Below, in pieces: positions 1-6,330 of a stretch of 13,689 nucleotides of DNA; position 1 is the stretch's first letter, and each line of letters starts with the position of its first letter. The notes under the pieces are model-generated. The model was not told the origin of the DNA. It made no database searches and was given only the letters and a program-made list of their open reading frames with translations. The stretch comes from an uncultured Eudoraea sp. (lineage in GTDB: Bacteria; Bacteroidota; Bacteroidia; Flavobacteriales; Flavobacteriaceae): NCBI GenBank assembly GCA_905479615.1, contig CAJQNH010000015.1:1-13689 (forward strand), given 5' to 3'. Made by a program: the position numbers and the translations under genes.

Positions 1-969
1 TTGGGGGCATATTTAGGAAACGTCCTGCAGGTCAACAACACTTTTTTAGCCATATCTGCTATTGTCACAATATCGCTCATACACTCTTTCAGCCTTAATG
101 TGAGCAGCAAATTTCAATCCTATGCCAGTTGGTTCAAGGTACTTTTGATCCTCTTCCTAATTCTTATTGGGCTTTACTATGCCCAAAGTGATTCCGCACT
201 TGACTTTTCCAATTCATGGACAATGGAGATTTTAACTCCTTCATTTGCCATAGCTTTTGTATATGTGAGTTATTCTTATACCGGTTGGAACGCCGCCTCT
301 TATATAATTGAAGAGATAGACAAGCCCAGGGTTAATCTTCCTAAAGCACTTGTACGGGGTACTCTTCTTGTAACTCTATTATACGTGTTCATGCAACTGG
401 TCTTCTTAAAGCACGGGACGTTGGCAGAACTGCAAGGGCAACTGGATATTGGACATGTCTACGCATCCAATATTTTCGGCAGCAAGGGTGCCAAGACCAT
501 TAATATTCTAATTTCTTTCTTTTTAGTTTCCAGTATAAGTGCCATGATCTGGGTGGGGCCACGAGTGTCACTGGCTATGAGTAAAGATTTTAAGCTCTGG
601 CGATTTTTACAAAGAAAAAATAAGAACAATCTCCCAGTGGTAGCTGTTTGGTTCCAAGCACTATTAAGTATAGCTTATGTGCTTACAGGTACTTTTGAAA
701 GTGTATTGCTATATTGCGGTTTTATTCTACAACTGAGTGCAGCCCTTACTGTTGCAGGGGTGTTTATATTGCGTAAAAAAGAATCCGAAACACCTTACTT
801 TAAGGCCCCTTTTCACCCTTTGTTGCCTGTAATCTTTATCCTTTTTAGTATTTGGATCCTGGTTTATCTGATACTAGATAAACCTTTGGAAAGCATGATT
901 GGAATGCTTATCCTGGCCATTGGAGTACTCACTTATTTTATCAATAAAAGAATTTCCAAATCTTCCTGA
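1..969 (+). CDS. APC-superfamily amino acid permease, 3' part (5' end outside window)
   Basis: This is the C-terminal 322 residues of an inner-membrane secondary transporter of the APC (amino acid-polyamine-organocation) superfamily, which moves amino acids or polyamines by symport or exchange. About nine hydrophobic segments are visible, near residues 12-30, 44-60, 78-98, 118-136, 165-185, 212-230, 234-256, 273-291 and 298-315. The family hallmark is the Gly-Trp-Asn-Ala-Ala stretch at 95-99, followed by Glu-Glu and a Lys-Pro-Arg...Leu-Pro-Lys-Ala loop (104-116), as in the unwound helix 6 and following loop of APC carriers. A second conserved loop is Gly-Pro-Arg-Val at 186-189. Relatives are usually about 430-500 residues, so roughly the first three helices are missing. 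The codon at position 1 is TTG and is almost certainly internal, not a start. The gene ends with TGA and converges on the methyltransferase gene after 8 bp. Substrate cannot be told from this fragment. Confidence 0.88.
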   Translation: MGAYLGNVLQVNNTFLAISAIVTISLIHSFSLNVSSKFQSYASWFKVLLILFLILIGLYYAQSDSALDFSNSWTMEILTPSFAIAFVYVSYSYTGWNAASYIIEEIDKPRVNLPKALVRGTLLVTLLYVFMQLVFLKHGTLAELQGQLDIGHVYASNIFGSKGAKTINILISFFLVSSISAMIWVGPRVSLAMSKDFKLWRFLQRKNKNNLPVVAVWFQALLSIAYVLTGTFESVLLYCGFILQLSAALTVAGVFILRKKESETPYFKAPFHPLLPVIFILFSIWILVYLILDKPLESMIGMLILAIGVLTYFINKRISKSS

Positions 970-977
970 CGGGATAA

Positions 978-1652
978 TTATAATTTTGTGACCACCATGT
1001 AAATCAATTTGTTGGTATCCATGCCATAATCTGCAATTCCTTCTTTTTCTTCATACAATAAAACATCAAAGCCCCCTTCTTTTGTGAATATTTCTCTTAG
1101 CGCATTTTTTTCACAGCCAAAGTTTGGACGGCCCATTTCAATACCAGCTTCACGGTGAAAAAACTCAAAAACAAACAGACCTCCGGGTTTGAGGGCCGTT
1201 TTTATCTTTTTAGATATTCCATCTATTTGCAGACAACCACCATATAACCAGGTAATCATATCCCATTGCTCAGTTCCATAATCAAAAGTCTCAAAACTGG
1301 CTATTTCAGTCGTCAATTTTACATTTTGCTCTTTAGCTTGTTCCACGGCAAAGGCCACTGCCTTATCCGCCAGATCAAAACCAGTAACATCCCAACCTTG
1401 CCTTGCCAGATATAAAGCATTTCTGCCTTGTCCCATGGCCACACAAAGCGCCTTTCCCGGATTAGCAGATTTTGCAGTCTGACTCAAAAGATTGTTCGCT
1501 TCTTTATTAAATGTATAAGAAGAATCACCTACCAGGCTACGATTCCAGCGTTCTCTTATACGTTCATTTCTTTCTTCAAGCGTGGTAACAGATTGCGCTA
1601 AAGCAGACGTACAACAAAGAATTGTTAACAATAACATTTTATGTGCTTTCAT
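978..1652 (-). CDS. Class I SAM-dependent methyltransferase with an N-terminal signal peptide
   Basis: A 224-residue protein with a Rossmann-fold methyltransferase domain. Motif I is the Val-Ala-Met-Gly-Gln-Gly-Arg-Asn segment at residues 71-78 (glycine-rich SAM loop). The acidic residue at the end of strand 2 is Asp93 in Gly-Phe-Asp-Leu. A post-motif Lys-Pro-Gly-Gly turn lies near residues 150-160. This pattern resembles small TehB/Methyltransf_25-type enzymes that methylate small molecules; no substrate can be assigned. The odd part is the N-terminus: a basic start, a hydrophobic stretch (Met6-Cys14) and a Leu-Ala/Gln cleavage-like site around 18-20, i.e. a Sec signal peptide, although SAM is cytoplasmic. 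An alternative start at Met6 would keep most of the hydrophobic core, so start choice does not remove the problem. It is divergent from the isomerase gene at 1786. Fold assignment is firm; location and role are open. Confidence 0.87.
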   Translation of the reverse strand: MKAHKMLLLTILCCTSALAQSVTTLEERNERIRERWNRSLVGDSSYTFNKEANNLLSQTAKSANPGKALCVAMGQGRNALYLARQGWDVTGFDLADKAVAFAVEQAKEQNVKLTTEIASFETFDYGTEQWDMITWLYGGCLQIDGISKKIKTALKPGGLFVFEFFHREAGIEMGRPNFGCEKNALREIFTKEGGFDVLLYEEKEGIADYGMDTNKLIYMVVTKL

Positions 1653-1785
1653 AATTTATGTTTAGGTTTAAATTGGTTATCTTAATCCTCTTATTAATTA
1701 CCTTATACCCAATATACTAATTTTATTGTAAGACCTTTATTAGGATAAAAAATTCGTATGGGATAAACGAATAACCACCTGAATA
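1653..1785. promoter_or_regulatory. Divergent intergenic region, presumed promoters for both flanking genes
   Basis: This 133-bp AT-rich gap separates the start codons of the methyltransferase (minus) and the sugar isomerase-like gene (plus), so both promoters should lie here. I could not find a convincing Bacteroidota promoter (TTTG near -33 with TAnnTTTG near -7) on either strand. A GGATAAA heptamer occurs twice, at 1743-1749 and 1761-1767, and a dyad at 1752-1772 overlaps the second copy. Confidence 0.4.
1752..1772. repeat. Short inverted repeat 13 bp upstream of the isomerase start
   Basis: ATTCGT (1752-1757) and ACGAAT (1767-1772) are perfect 6-bp inverted arms around a 9-bp spacer. The dyad ends 13 bp before the ATG at 1786. 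It could be an operator half-site pair or a small hairpin in the leader, but arms this short may arise by chance in AT-rich DNA. The repeat is directly visible; function is inference. Confidence 0.35.
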
Positions 1786-2757
1786 ATGAAAAATAAAATT
1801 TCGAGAAGAAAAGCGATAGCTACAAGTCTTAAGGTTTCACTGGCAGCAATGGGAGGGTATGCTTTTAAGTCAAATCTACCTTACTCTGAAAATTCTGCTT
1901 TTAAAAAGAAACTCCCCATAAGAATTAGCCTGAATACCTCTACCCTTTTACATTATAAGTTGGACGTTGATGTGCAAATTGATATGGTGGCCGATGCCGG
2001 ATTTGACGGAGTAGAATTGTGGATGCGGGATATAATGGCATATCTGGAAAAAGGAGGCAAAGCTGAACAGTTAAAAAGAAAACTGGAAGACAGGGGGCTG
2101 ATACTGGAAAACATAATAGGCTTTTCCAGATGGTGCAGTGATGATCCTGAAGAAAGAATAAAAGCGTTGGAACAATTGCGGGAGGAAATGATGATTATTG
2201 CCCAGATGGGCGGCAAATTTATTGCAGCCCCTGTGCAGGGCATAGAATCTTTAGATAGAAACAAATATGATGATTACGCCGAAAGATATAATGCAATCCT
2301 GAATCTCGGAGATGAAACAGGGGTAACTCCAATACTCGAACTTTGGGGTATGGGAGCCTTAAATAAAGTGTCAGATTGTGCTCAAATTGCTATTGCGACC
2401 GGGCACCCAAAAGCTACAATGCTTCTGGATTTTTATCATGTCTACCGCGGAGGGAATGATTGGGATACGGTAGATCTTTTAAATGGAAACAGACTACCCG
2501 TAATACACATAAATGATTACCCTTCAAGTCCGTCTTATGAATTATTAAAAGATTCCGACAGGGTATTGCCCGGGGAAGGCGTTTGCCCTTTTAACGAGTT
2601 AATCCCCAAACTGTATAATGCCGGATTCAGGGGTGGTTTTTCTGTGGAGCTTTTTAATAAGGAATATTGGGAGACCATGGATGCCGAGACCATACTAAAA
2701 AATAGCTACGAGAATACGTATGCAGTTGTTGAAAACGCCCTCGCAAAGACCATTTAA
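1786..2757 (+). CDS. Exported sugar phosphate isomerase/epimerase-fold TIM-barrel protein
   Basis: A 323-residue protein of the xylose isomerase-like TIM-barrel/AP endonuclease 2 family (PF01261). The N-terminus has a twin-arginine motif, Ser-Arg-Arg-Lys at residues 6-9, then a hydrophobic stretch to about residue 27, so a Tat signal and periplasmic location are likely. The barrel starts near residue 45. Expected metal and catalytic carboxylates and histidines are present: Glu77 (Val-Glu-Leu-Trp), Glu185 (Leu-Glu-Leu-Trp), Asp215 and His218 (Leu-Asp-Phe-Tyr-His), His241 with Asp244, and Glu288 (Ser-Val-Glu-Leu). Members isomerise or epimerise sugars and keto-inositols; annotation as acting on sugar phosphates is generic and an exported member probably uses an unphosphorylated sugar. 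It is the first gene of a plus-strand run, 35 bp before the DUF1080 gene. No Shine-Dalgarno is seen before the ATG, which is usual in Bacteroidota. Specific substrate unknown. Confidence 0.88.
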   Translation: MKNKISRRKAIATSLKVSLAAMGGYAFKSNLPYSENSAFKKKLPIRISLNTSTLLHYKLDVDVQIDMVADAGFDGVELWMRDIMAYLEKGGKAEQLKRKLEDRGLILENIIGFSRWCSDDPEERIKALEQLREEMMIIAQMGGKFIAAPVQGIESLDRNKYDDYAERYNAILNLGDETGVTPILELWGMGALNKVSDCAQIAIATGHPKATMLLDFYHVYRGGNDWDTVDLLNGNRLPVIHINDYPSSPSYELLKDSDRVLPGEGVCPFNELIPKLYNAGFRGGFSVELFNKEYWETMDAETILKNSYENTYAVVENALAKTI

Positions 2758-2792
2758 AATTTTATACAATCACAATTTGAATTAAAAACATC

Positions 2793-3449
2793 ATGAAACT
2801 TAGTTTAAAATATGCAATTATCCTTCTAATTAGTTTTGGAACTTTAAGTCCGATTTTAGGGCAGGAAACAAAAAGTAACCCTGACAGTGAGTGGATTTCA
2901 CTATTTAATGGCAAAAACCTTGAAGGTTGGAAAGTTGGTGTAAATGCTTCTACTTTTTCCGTAGAGGATGGTACCATTAAAGTAGCGGGCGAAAGAGCCC
3001 ATTTGTTTTATGCCGGTGACGTGGAAAACCATCATTTTAAGAATTTCGAATTTAAGGCAAGGGTAATGACCAAACCCGGGGCTAATTCCGGGATTTATAT
3101 TCATACCAGATATCAGGAAGACGGATGGCCCACTTATGGCTATGAAGTGCAGGTGAATAATACACAGGGCGACTGGAAGCGTACAGGCAGTTTGTACAAC
3201 ATAGTCGATGTTAAAGAAAATTATGCCGCAGATAATGAGTGGTATACGGAATATGTGAAAGTGGAAGGCAAGCGCATTATTGTAAAAATAAATGATATTG
3301 TAGTCGTTGATTATACGGAACCTGAGAATCCATTAAGGGAAGGAGACGGTGTGTATAGGGTTCTGGGTACAGGCACTTTTGCTTTACAGGGACATGACCC
3401 CGGTAGTATTGTTTTTTATAAGGATATCATGGTAAGACCTTTACCGTGA
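2793..3449 (+). CDS. DUF1080 / 3-keto-disaccharide hydrolase family secreted protein
   Basis: A 218-residue protein with a Sec signal peptide (hydrophobic 8-22, likely cleavage near Gly23/Gln24) and a single PF06439 domain (DUF1080, now called 3-keto-disaccharide hydrolase), which has a concanavalin-like beta-sandwich fold. The domain opens with the typical Trp-Ile-Ser-Leu-Phe-Asn-Gly-Lys-Asn-Leu-Glu-Gly-Trp (34-46). It contains the conserved Asn-Ser-Gly-Ile segment (98-101), Gly-Tyr-Glu-Val-Gln (116-120) and Thr-Gly-Ser-Leu-Tyr (131-135). Characterised members hydrolyse glycosides whose sugar has been oxidised at C3. The oxidoreductase that would make the 3-keto sugar (Gfo/Idh/MocA type) is not in this window. 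Length matches a stand-alone single-domain member. It follows the isomerase-like gene by 35 bp and precedes the sulfotransferase-like gene by 67 bp, so co-transcription is plausible. Family assignment is strong; precise activity is inferred. Confidence 0.9.
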   Translation: MKLSLKYAIILLISFGTLSPILGQETKSNPDSEWISLFNGKNLEGWKVGVNASTFSVEDGTIKVAGERAHLFYAGDVENHHFKNFEFKARVMTKPGANSGIYIHTRYQEDGWPTYGYEVQVNNTQGDWKRTGSLYNIVDVKENYAADNEWYTEYVKVEGKRIIVKINDIVVVDYTEPENPLREGDGVYRVLGTGTFALQGHDPGSIVFYKDIMVRPLP

Positions 3450-3516
3450 AAAGCCATGAAAATTATAAATTAAGCCTTCTCTATTAATCAATTTTGTAAA
3501 TTATTCAACCAAACCA

Positions 3517-5079
3517 ATGAAAAAAATTCTAAATTATTTCAGTGTAATTTTCTTTGTAGTACTTCTTTTTAACTGTGGCGACAAACAAACAGCTGAAGAA
3601 GAAGCCGGCAAAAAGGACCGCAATATGTTCGGGCACTATATTCCCCGTGGATTAACCATAAACTCGGACAGTCTAAGTTCGGGGTATATTATGTTTCCTG
3701 TTCCCAATTCTGCCTCCACTTATTTGATCAACAGAAAAGGTGAAGTGGTGCACGAATGGAAAGGAAATTACGGTTCTTTTAACCCCTATATAATGGATGA
3801 TGGTTCTATTGTACAGGGTGGTAATGATCCTGATTATCCAGTATTTGGATTTGGAGGACCCTATGGACGGATACAAAAAATAAACTGGGATGGAAAAATG
3901 ATATGGGATTTTGAATATGCAGATACCACTCAAATAGTACATCACGATTTTGCAGTTATGCCCAATGGGAATATTCTTGCGATTGCTTATGAAACTTCAT
4001 CATACGACTATGCACTTGCTTTAGGCAGAAAACCCGAATTTATTCCAAGATCAGGGCCATGGATGGAAAAAATTATTGAAATAGAACCCCAGGGTGCCAG
4101 TGGGGGTAAAATAGTCTGGGAATGGCGTGTGGAAGACCATTTGATTCAGGATTATGATGAAACCAAGCCCAATTATGGAAATCCCGCAGAGCATCCTGAA
4201 TTGCTCAGTTTTAACCTGGGAGATTCTATCCCCCCTGCTATTACCCAGGACAGCCTGGATATTTTAAAAGCTATGGGAAGGGGCGGAAGAAACCTGACCA
4301 TAGATAATCCAAGATCAGATATCTTACATTTTAATGCCATAAACTATAATCCCGAACTGGACCAGATAGTGTTTAGCTCTCCCAGTTTGAGTGAAATTTA
4401 TATCATTGACCACAGTGTTACCACTGAAGAGGCTGCCGGTCACAAGGGTGGAAAAAGTGGTAAAGGAGGGGATTTTTTGTACCGTTGGGGAAATCCCGAA
4501 AATTATGGTCATGGCGATTCTACTAATCGCAAACTTTTTGGGCAGCATGATGTGCGATGGATAGAAAAAGGCAAGCCAGGTGCGGGACATCTTACGGTTT
4601 ATAATAATGATGTCCCCATGGGACCCGACAGTCTCGATTATTCGGCGATATATGAAATTAAGCCTCCTTTAACAAAAGATGGCAACTATCAAATGATGGC
4701 TAACAATGGTTTTGGCCCTGAGAAACAATTTTGGAACTACGTGGCAAAGGATACCATCTCATTTTACGGAAGTTTTATTTCCGGGGCGCATCGTATGGGA
4801 AATGGTAATACGTTTATTAATGAAGGGCCCAAAGGCCGTTTATTTGAAGTGACTCCCGATAACGAAATTGTCTGGGAATATTTAGTTCCCTATCGCGGTA
4901 ACATTCACAAACCAAATGGAGAACCGAGAAATGCAATGAATGGGACGCATAGTACATTCCGAGCCACTTTTGTGCCAGCGGACCATTCTGCTTTACAGGG
5001 AAAGGATTTAAAACCACTGGACCCTCAACCTGAGCCATTTGTGATGCCACCTCCACCTGAAGAGGATAAGAAAGAATGA
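3517..5079 (+). CDS. Arylsulfotransferase (ASST)-like lipoprotein
   Basis: A 520-residue protein resembling the arylsulfotransferase family (PF05935/PF14269), beta-propeller enzymes that move sulfate from one phenolic ester to another without PAPS. The N-terminus is a lipoprotein signal: hydrophobic 8-18 and lipobox Leu-Phe-Asn-Cys with Cys20 as the lipidated residue, followed by a polar linker. Propeller-like repeats of the form Gly-Lys-x-x-Trp-(Asp/Glu) occur near 125-132, 197-203 and 448-454. Candidate active-site residues are His142/His143, His271 (Leu-His-Phe-Asn-Ala), His344 (Gly-Gln-His-Asp) and His425-Arg426 (Gly-Ala-His-Arg-Met-Gly-Asn-Gly-Asn). In E. coli ASST the sulfated residue is His436 with His252, His356 and Arg374 nearby; the 344-to-425 spacing fits His356-to-His436, but I cannot align Arg374. 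The C-terminus is a Pro/Glu-rich tail. It is the last of three plus-strand genes. A substrate other than an aryl sulfate, or a non-enzymatic propeller, remains possible. Confidence 0.82.
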   Translation: MKKILNYFSVIFFVVLLFNCGDKQTAEEEAGKKDRNMFGHYIPRGLTINSDSLSSGYIMFPVPNSASTYLINRKGEVVHEWKGNYGSFNPYIMDDGSIVQGGNDPDYPVFGFGGPYGRIQKINWDGKMIWDFEYADTTQIVHHDFAVMPNGNILAIAYETSSYDYALALGRKPEFIPRSGPWMEKIIEIEPQGASGGKIVWEWRVEDHLIQDYDETKPNYGNPAEHPELLSFNLGDSIPPAITQDSLDILKAMGRGGRNLTIDNPRSDILHFNAINYNPELDQIVFSSPSLSEIYIIDHSVTTEEAAGHKGGKSGKGGDFLYRWGNPENYGHGDSTNRKLFGQHDVRWIEKGKPGAGHLTVYNNDVPMGPDSLDYSAIYEIKPPLTKDGNYQMMANNGFGPEKQFWNYVAKDTISFYGSFISGAHRMGNGNTFINEGPKGRLFEVTPDNEIVWEYLVPYRGNIHKPNGEPRNAMNGTHSTFRATFVPADHSALQGKDLKPLDPQPEPFVMPPPPEEDKKE

Positions 5080-5154
5080 TTTAATACCCTTTAAAAAAAT
5101 CAGGGAATTTGTACCTTGAATTAAGATTAGCAGGTCTAAAGCGAGCATAGTGCT

Positions 5155-5173
5155 TTGTAAAATCATTTTGCAA
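5155..5173. repeat. 19-bp imperfect palindrome between the ASST-like gene and the small-protein genes
   Basis: Two 9-bp arms, TTGTAAAAT (5155-5163) and ATTTTGCAA (5165-5173), are inverted around a single central C with one mismatch. The one-base centre favours a protein-binding dyad over an RNA hairpin, although a shorter hairpin with a 5-base loop could form. It lies 56 bp upstream of the 42-residue ORF at 5230 and could regulate the two small genes. No other terminator-like structure is evident in 5080-5229; the rest of that gap is AT-rich with nothing recognisable. Confidence 0.35.
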
Positions 5174-5229
5174 TAAGCTAACTTCCAGGCTAAATAATAG
5201 TTGGTGTTGTTCTTATTTAAAACGTAACT

Positions 5230-5358
5230 ATGAATGGAATTGATGTAGTGATGGTAATTGCAATAATCCTTTTCGCAAGACTGGGGGTGCGTTTACTTAT
5301 GGGTTATCAAAAAATGAAAAAAAACAATAAAAAGGATTCCAACAAAGAGGATTCCTAA
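5230..5358 (+). CDS. Small single-pass membrane protein, 42 residues
   Basis: An ATG-to-TAA reading frame of 42 codons. Residues 5-15 are strongly hydrophobic (Asp-Val-Val-Met-Val-Ile-Ala-Ile-Ile-Leu-Phe). A single Arg at 17 and another at 21 interrupt a second hydrophobic run to about residue 26. The tail (28-42) is made almost wholly of Lys, Asn, Asp, Glu and Ser. This is the composition of a short single-pass inner-membrane protein with a charged cytoplasmic tail, and the mix of hydrophobic then charged codons is unlikely in random AT-rich DNA. I do not recognise the family. It ends 30 bp before the 63-residue coiled-coil gene on the same strand, so the two are probably expressed together. 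A small ORF of this size could still be spurious. Confidence 0.6.
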   Translation: MNGIDVVMVIAIILFARLGVRLLMGYQKMKKNNKKDSNKEDS

Positions 5359-5388
5359 AAATCAGTTAACTAAATAAAAACAATTAAG

Positions 5389-5580
5389 ATGGGGATATTT
5401 TGGGATTTACTGCAACAGGAAGAACTGGATAAACAACAGGCACAAGCAGACAGTATTGAAGACCGGGTGGCTAATTTAGAGGCCGAACTGGAGAACACAA
5501 AGACACTCCTTAGAAAAACATTGGAAGCCCTGGAGTCTCACCTGAACCAAGATATTGACGGAGATGGAATTGCCGGCTAA
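5389..5580 (+). CDS. Small coiled-coil protein with C-terminal DxDxDG loop
   Basis: A 63-residue acidic protein without signal peptide. An amphipathic start (Met-Gly-Ile-Phe-Trp-Asp-Leu-Leu) leads into a Gln/Glu/Ala-rich helix. Residues 23-51 fit a coiled coil with a positions at Val27, Leu34, Leu41 and Leu48 and d positions at Ile23, Leu30, Thr37, Thr44 and His51, which would favour a dimer or higher oligomer. The last nine residues, Asp-Ile-Asp-Gly-Asp-Gly-Ile-Ala-Gly (55-63), match the start of a calcium-binding EF-hand/dockerin loop but stop before the usual distal Glu/Asp ligand. I recall similar short Bacteroidota hypothetical proteins with the same ending but no known function. Its neighbour upstream is a small membrane protein; downstream it converges on the ABC ATPase gene with 52 bp between stops. 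Clearly a real gene by composition; role unknown. Confidence 0.75.
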   Translation: MGIFWDLLQQEELDKQQAQADSIEDRVANLEAELENTKTLLRKTLEALESHLNQDIDGDGIAG

Positions 5581-5632
5581 ATAATGTTATTAATATACCT
5601 ATCCATTTAAACTTAAAATTATTGCTCATATA

Positions 5633-6295
5633 CTAAACCCTTCGTCCATCGAGTAAATTTATAATTCTGGAGCCATAGGAAGCGTTCTTTTCAGAATGCG
5701 TCACCTGGATGATGGTTACCCCATCATTATTCAGTTGTTTAAAAAGATCCATAATCTCTTCACTCTGTAAAGAATTCAGGTTGCCTGTAGGTTCATCGGC
5801 CAAGATTAATTTAGGGTTGGAAATCAAAGCCCTCGCTACCCCAACCAATTGTTGCTGTCCCCCACTAAGCTGAACAGGGAAAAGGTCTTTTTTCCCCACA
5901 ATATTAAAGCGGTCCAGCATATCAGCCACCATGGCCTTCCTTTCCGAAGATTTATATTTCTTGTACAAAAGAGGCATTTCCAGGTTCTCCTGCACGGTTA
6001 AATCATCCAATAGATGATACGACTGAAAGACAAAGCCGATATATTCCTTATACATCCGGGCGCGATGTTTTTCTTTTAAGTTATGTACAGATTCATCCAG
6101 AAAATGATAGGCTCCCTCATCAAAATTATCGAGCATCCCAATCACATTCAATAAGGTAGATTTACCTGAACCGGAAGGGCCCATGACGGAAATGAACTCT
6201 CCTTCATGTACTTCCATATTGATGTCTTTTAGCAAGAAAATACGTTGGCCTCCTGACTGGACCCACTTAAAGATGTTGTTTAATTTTAGTAGCAT
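5633..6295 (-). CDS. ABC transporter ATP-binding protein, LolD/MacB type
   Basis: A 220-residue stand-alone nucleotide-binding domain that should energise the MacB/FtsX-type permeases encoded immediately upstream on the same strand. Visible motifs: Walker A Gly-Pro-Ser-Gly-Ser-Gly-Lys-Ser-Thr (39-47), Q-loop Gln91 (Phe-Gln-Ser-Tyr-His), ABC signature Leu-Ser-Gly-Gly-Gln (143-147), Walker B ending Leu-Ala-Asp-Glu (165-168, catalytic Glu168) and the H-loop His200 (Val-Thr-His-Ser). All catalytic residues are present, so it should be an active ATPase. Two deviations from the LolD/MacB consensus are seen: Leu150 follows Gln-Gln-Gln where Arg is usual, and the D-loop reads Gly-Asn-Leu-Asn-Ser with Asn174 in place of Asp. 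Length is normal for the family. It is the last gene of the minus-strand block, 35 bp after the preceding permease. It is cytoplasmic, bound to the permease at the inner membrane. Substrate class is not readable from the ATPase. Confidence 0.93.
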   Translation of the reverse strand: MLLKLNNIFKWVQSGGQRIFLLKDINMEVHEGEFISVMGPSGSGKSTLLNVIGMLDNFDEGAYHFLDESVHNLKEKHRARMYKEYIGFVFQSYHLLDDLTVQENLEMPLLYKKYKSSERKAMVADMLDRFNIVGKKDLFPVQLSGGQQQLVGVARALISNPKLILADEPTGNLNSLQSEEIMDLFKQLNNDGVTIIQVTHSEKNASYGSRIINLLDGRRV

Positions 6296-6330
6296 ATTTT
6301 AATAACTATTCTGAATCGGACTATACAGAT

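Noticed and set aside
1..3. TTG at the first position as a real start codon of the permease
   Set aside because: The protein begins inside the APC fold and lacks the first helices, so the frame must continue upstream of the window.
970..977. Terminator between the convergent permease and methyltransferase genes
   Set aside because: The gap is 8 bp and I see no stem-loop with a U-run on either strand around it.
1953..2264. Antisense reading frame inside the isomerase-like gene
   Set aside because: It lies wholly opposite a strongly supported gene, and its composition has no recognisable domain; the same holds for the other antisense frames at 2762-2977, 2901-3104, 3673-3945, 4324-4590 and 4817-5056.
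3488..3496. Possible Bacteroidota -7 element (CAATTTTG) before the sulfotransferase-like gene
   Set aside because: One mismatch to TAnnTTTG and no TTTG at the proper upstream distance, so not enough to call a promoter.
5553..5577. Complete EF-hand or dockerin domain in the 63-residue protein
   Set aside because: Only the first half of the loop is present and the chain ends before the distal acidic ligand and second helix.
5581..5632. Bidirectional terminator between the coiled-coil gene and the ABC ATPase gene
   Set aside because: The 52-bp gap is AT-rich but contains no GC-containing stem that I can find.
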